This document shows positions 63,202-64,000 of a stretch of DNA of 64,000 nt, in pieces (within the stretch, counting starts at the first letter, position 1; each line of letters starts with the position of its first letter). Source of the stretch: an uncultured Flavobacteriaceae bacterium (lineage in GTDB: Bacteria > Bacteroidota > Bacteroidia > Flavobacteriales > Flavobacteriaceae); NCBI GenBank assembly GCA_947503005.1, contig CANNCA010000002.1, positions 1-64,000 on the forward strand, read 5' to 3'. Made by a program: the position numbers and the translations under genes. The notes under the pieces are model-generated. The model did no database searches. It was not told where the DNA came from and saw only the letters and a program-made list of their open reading frames with translations.

Positions 63202-64000
63202 ATGGCCAATTACAATATCGATGCAAAAAAAGAGCTAACCTATGACGCGATTGTTATAGGTTCTGGAATCAGTGGTGGATGGGCCGCCAAAGAACTTTGC
63301 GAAAAAGGCCTCAAGACACTTGTATTGGAACGTGGAAGAATTGTAGAACACGTTAAAGACTACCCTACAATGAACCTTGATCCGTGGGATACCGAACTAC
63401 GCGGTGGCTTGACTCCTGAGCAAAAGAAGAAACATCAGGTGAGCATTCGTACGAATTGGGTGGGTACCGATACAGAGCATTTTTGGGCAGATGATGAGGC
63501 GAATCCCTACACGGAAGTGAAGCCCTTTCTGTGGCTACGTGGTCATCAAATGGGCGGAAGGTCTTTGTTATGGGGAAAACAAACGTACCGCTGGAGTGAC
63601 CTCGACTTTGAGGCGAATGCCAAAGATGGCCATGGGGTGGATTGGCCCATTCGTTATAAGGATATTGAACCATGGTACACCTATGTGGAAAAATTTGCAG
63701 GAATCAGCGGTGAGCCTTTGGGGCTTCCCCAATTGCCGGACAGCCATTTTTTACCTCCTATGGAACTTAACTGTGTGGAGAAACACATAAAGAGCAGAAT
63801 TGAAAAAGAATTTGACAGTAGACATATGATCATAGGTAGGTGTGCCCATTTAACCGTGCCTCATAACGGTCGAGGACAATGCCAAAATCGGAATAGATGT
63901 AGTCGTGGTTGTCCCTACGGAGCCTATTTTAGTAGCAACGCGGTAACATTACCAGCGGCAAATGCTACTGGAAATTTGACTATCAGGCCATATTCGATAG
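63202..64000 (+). CDS. GMC family oxidoreductase, partial (C-terminus beyond right edge)
   Basis: An open frame from the ATG at 63202 continues past the window end, 266 residues visible. It shows the FAD-binding start YDAIVIGSGISGGWAAKELCEKGL, then LVLERGR, LWLRGHQMGGRSLLWGKQTYRW and a cysteine-rich block CQNRNRCSRGCPYGAYFSS around residue 230, which is typical of bacterial glucose-methanol-choline oxidoreductases that oxidise sugars and alcohols. No export signal is visible in the first 15 residues. It is divergent from the exported epimerase and separated by 113 bases. Confidence 0.88.
   Translation, partial: MANYNIDAKKELTYDAIVIGSGISGGWAAKELCEKGLKTLVLERGRIVEHVKDYPTMNLDPWDTELRGGLTPEQKKKHQVSIRTNWVGTDTEHFWADDEANPYTEVKPFLWLRGHQMGGRSLLWGKQTYRWSDLDFEANAKDGHGVDWPIRYKDIEPWYTYVEKFAGISGEPLGLPQLPDSHFLPPMELNCVEKHIKSRIEKEFDSRHMIIGRCAHLTVPHNGRGQCQNRNRCSRGCPYGAYFSSNAVTLPAANATGNLTIRPYSI

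Overview
The window looks like chromosomal DNA from a marine member of the Flavobacteriaceae (Bacteroidota). Evidence: type IX secretion (T9SS) adhesins with a gliding-motility C-terminal domain and a PorP/SprF partner, a hybrid two-component (HTCS) regulator, sulfatases with a formylglycine-generating enzyme (FGE), many lipoproteins, and flavobacterial TTG-N17-23-TAnnTTTG promoter elements. I assign no species. I see no tRNA, rRNA, CRISPR array, phage or insertion sequence.

Layout. (1) 1-16.4 kb, minus strand: surface/T9SS region with a partial Ig-repeat adhesin running off the left edge (missed by simple ORF listing because it is open-ended), a PorP/SprF protein, a 3979-residue repeat adhesin and a small secreted protein. 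(2) 16.7-20.9 kb: a DUF255 thioredoxin-like lipoprotein, then a minus-strand pair (phytanoyl-CoA-dioxygenase-like protein and SMP-30-like lactonase lipoprotein). (3) 21.0-30.0 kb, plus strand: deoxysugar catabolism with a GH29 fucosidase, Zn-dehydrogenase, UxaA-like dehydratase, UxaB-like oxidoreductase, fuconolactonase-like amidohydrolase, SDR resembling L-fucose dehydrogenase, and a FucP-type symporter. (4) 30.0-44.0 kb, minus strand: HTCS regulator, two sulfatases, a Tat-exported Gfo/Idh/MocA oxidoreductase, and a DUF1553/PSCyt plus DUF1501 pair of the kind abundant in Planctomycetes. (5) 44.3-49.6 kb, plus strand: a second exported Gfo/Idh/MocA protein, a third sulfatase, an FGE lipoprotein with its catalytic Cys pair, and galactokinase. 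(6) 49.6-60.5 kb: mostly housekeeping (LytTR regulator, thioredoxin reductase, alpha-oxoamine synthase-like enzyme plus dipeptide epimerase, PadR-PspC-DUF2807 set, DUF4870, DUF4442, AIM24-like, DUF2461). (7) 60.5-64.0 kb: MlrC-like M81 protein, Tat-exported TIM-barrel epimerase, and a partial GMC oxidoreductase leaving the right edge.

Working together: regions 3-5 read as one accessory locus for a sulfated fucose- or L-galactose-containing algal glycan. Sulfatases matured by the in-cluster FGE remove sulfate, GH29 releases the sugar, FucP imports it, and the intracellular enzymes oxidise it. The enzyme set lacks recognisable fucose isomerase, fuculokinase or fuconate dehydratase. It matches, step by step, the E. 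coli L-galactonate route (L-galactonate 5-dehydrogenase, UxaB, UxaA) placed after a sugar dehydrogenase and a lactonase. I propose this as the most interesting system in the window. No SusC/SusD pair is present, so polymer binding and uptake must be encoded elsewhere.
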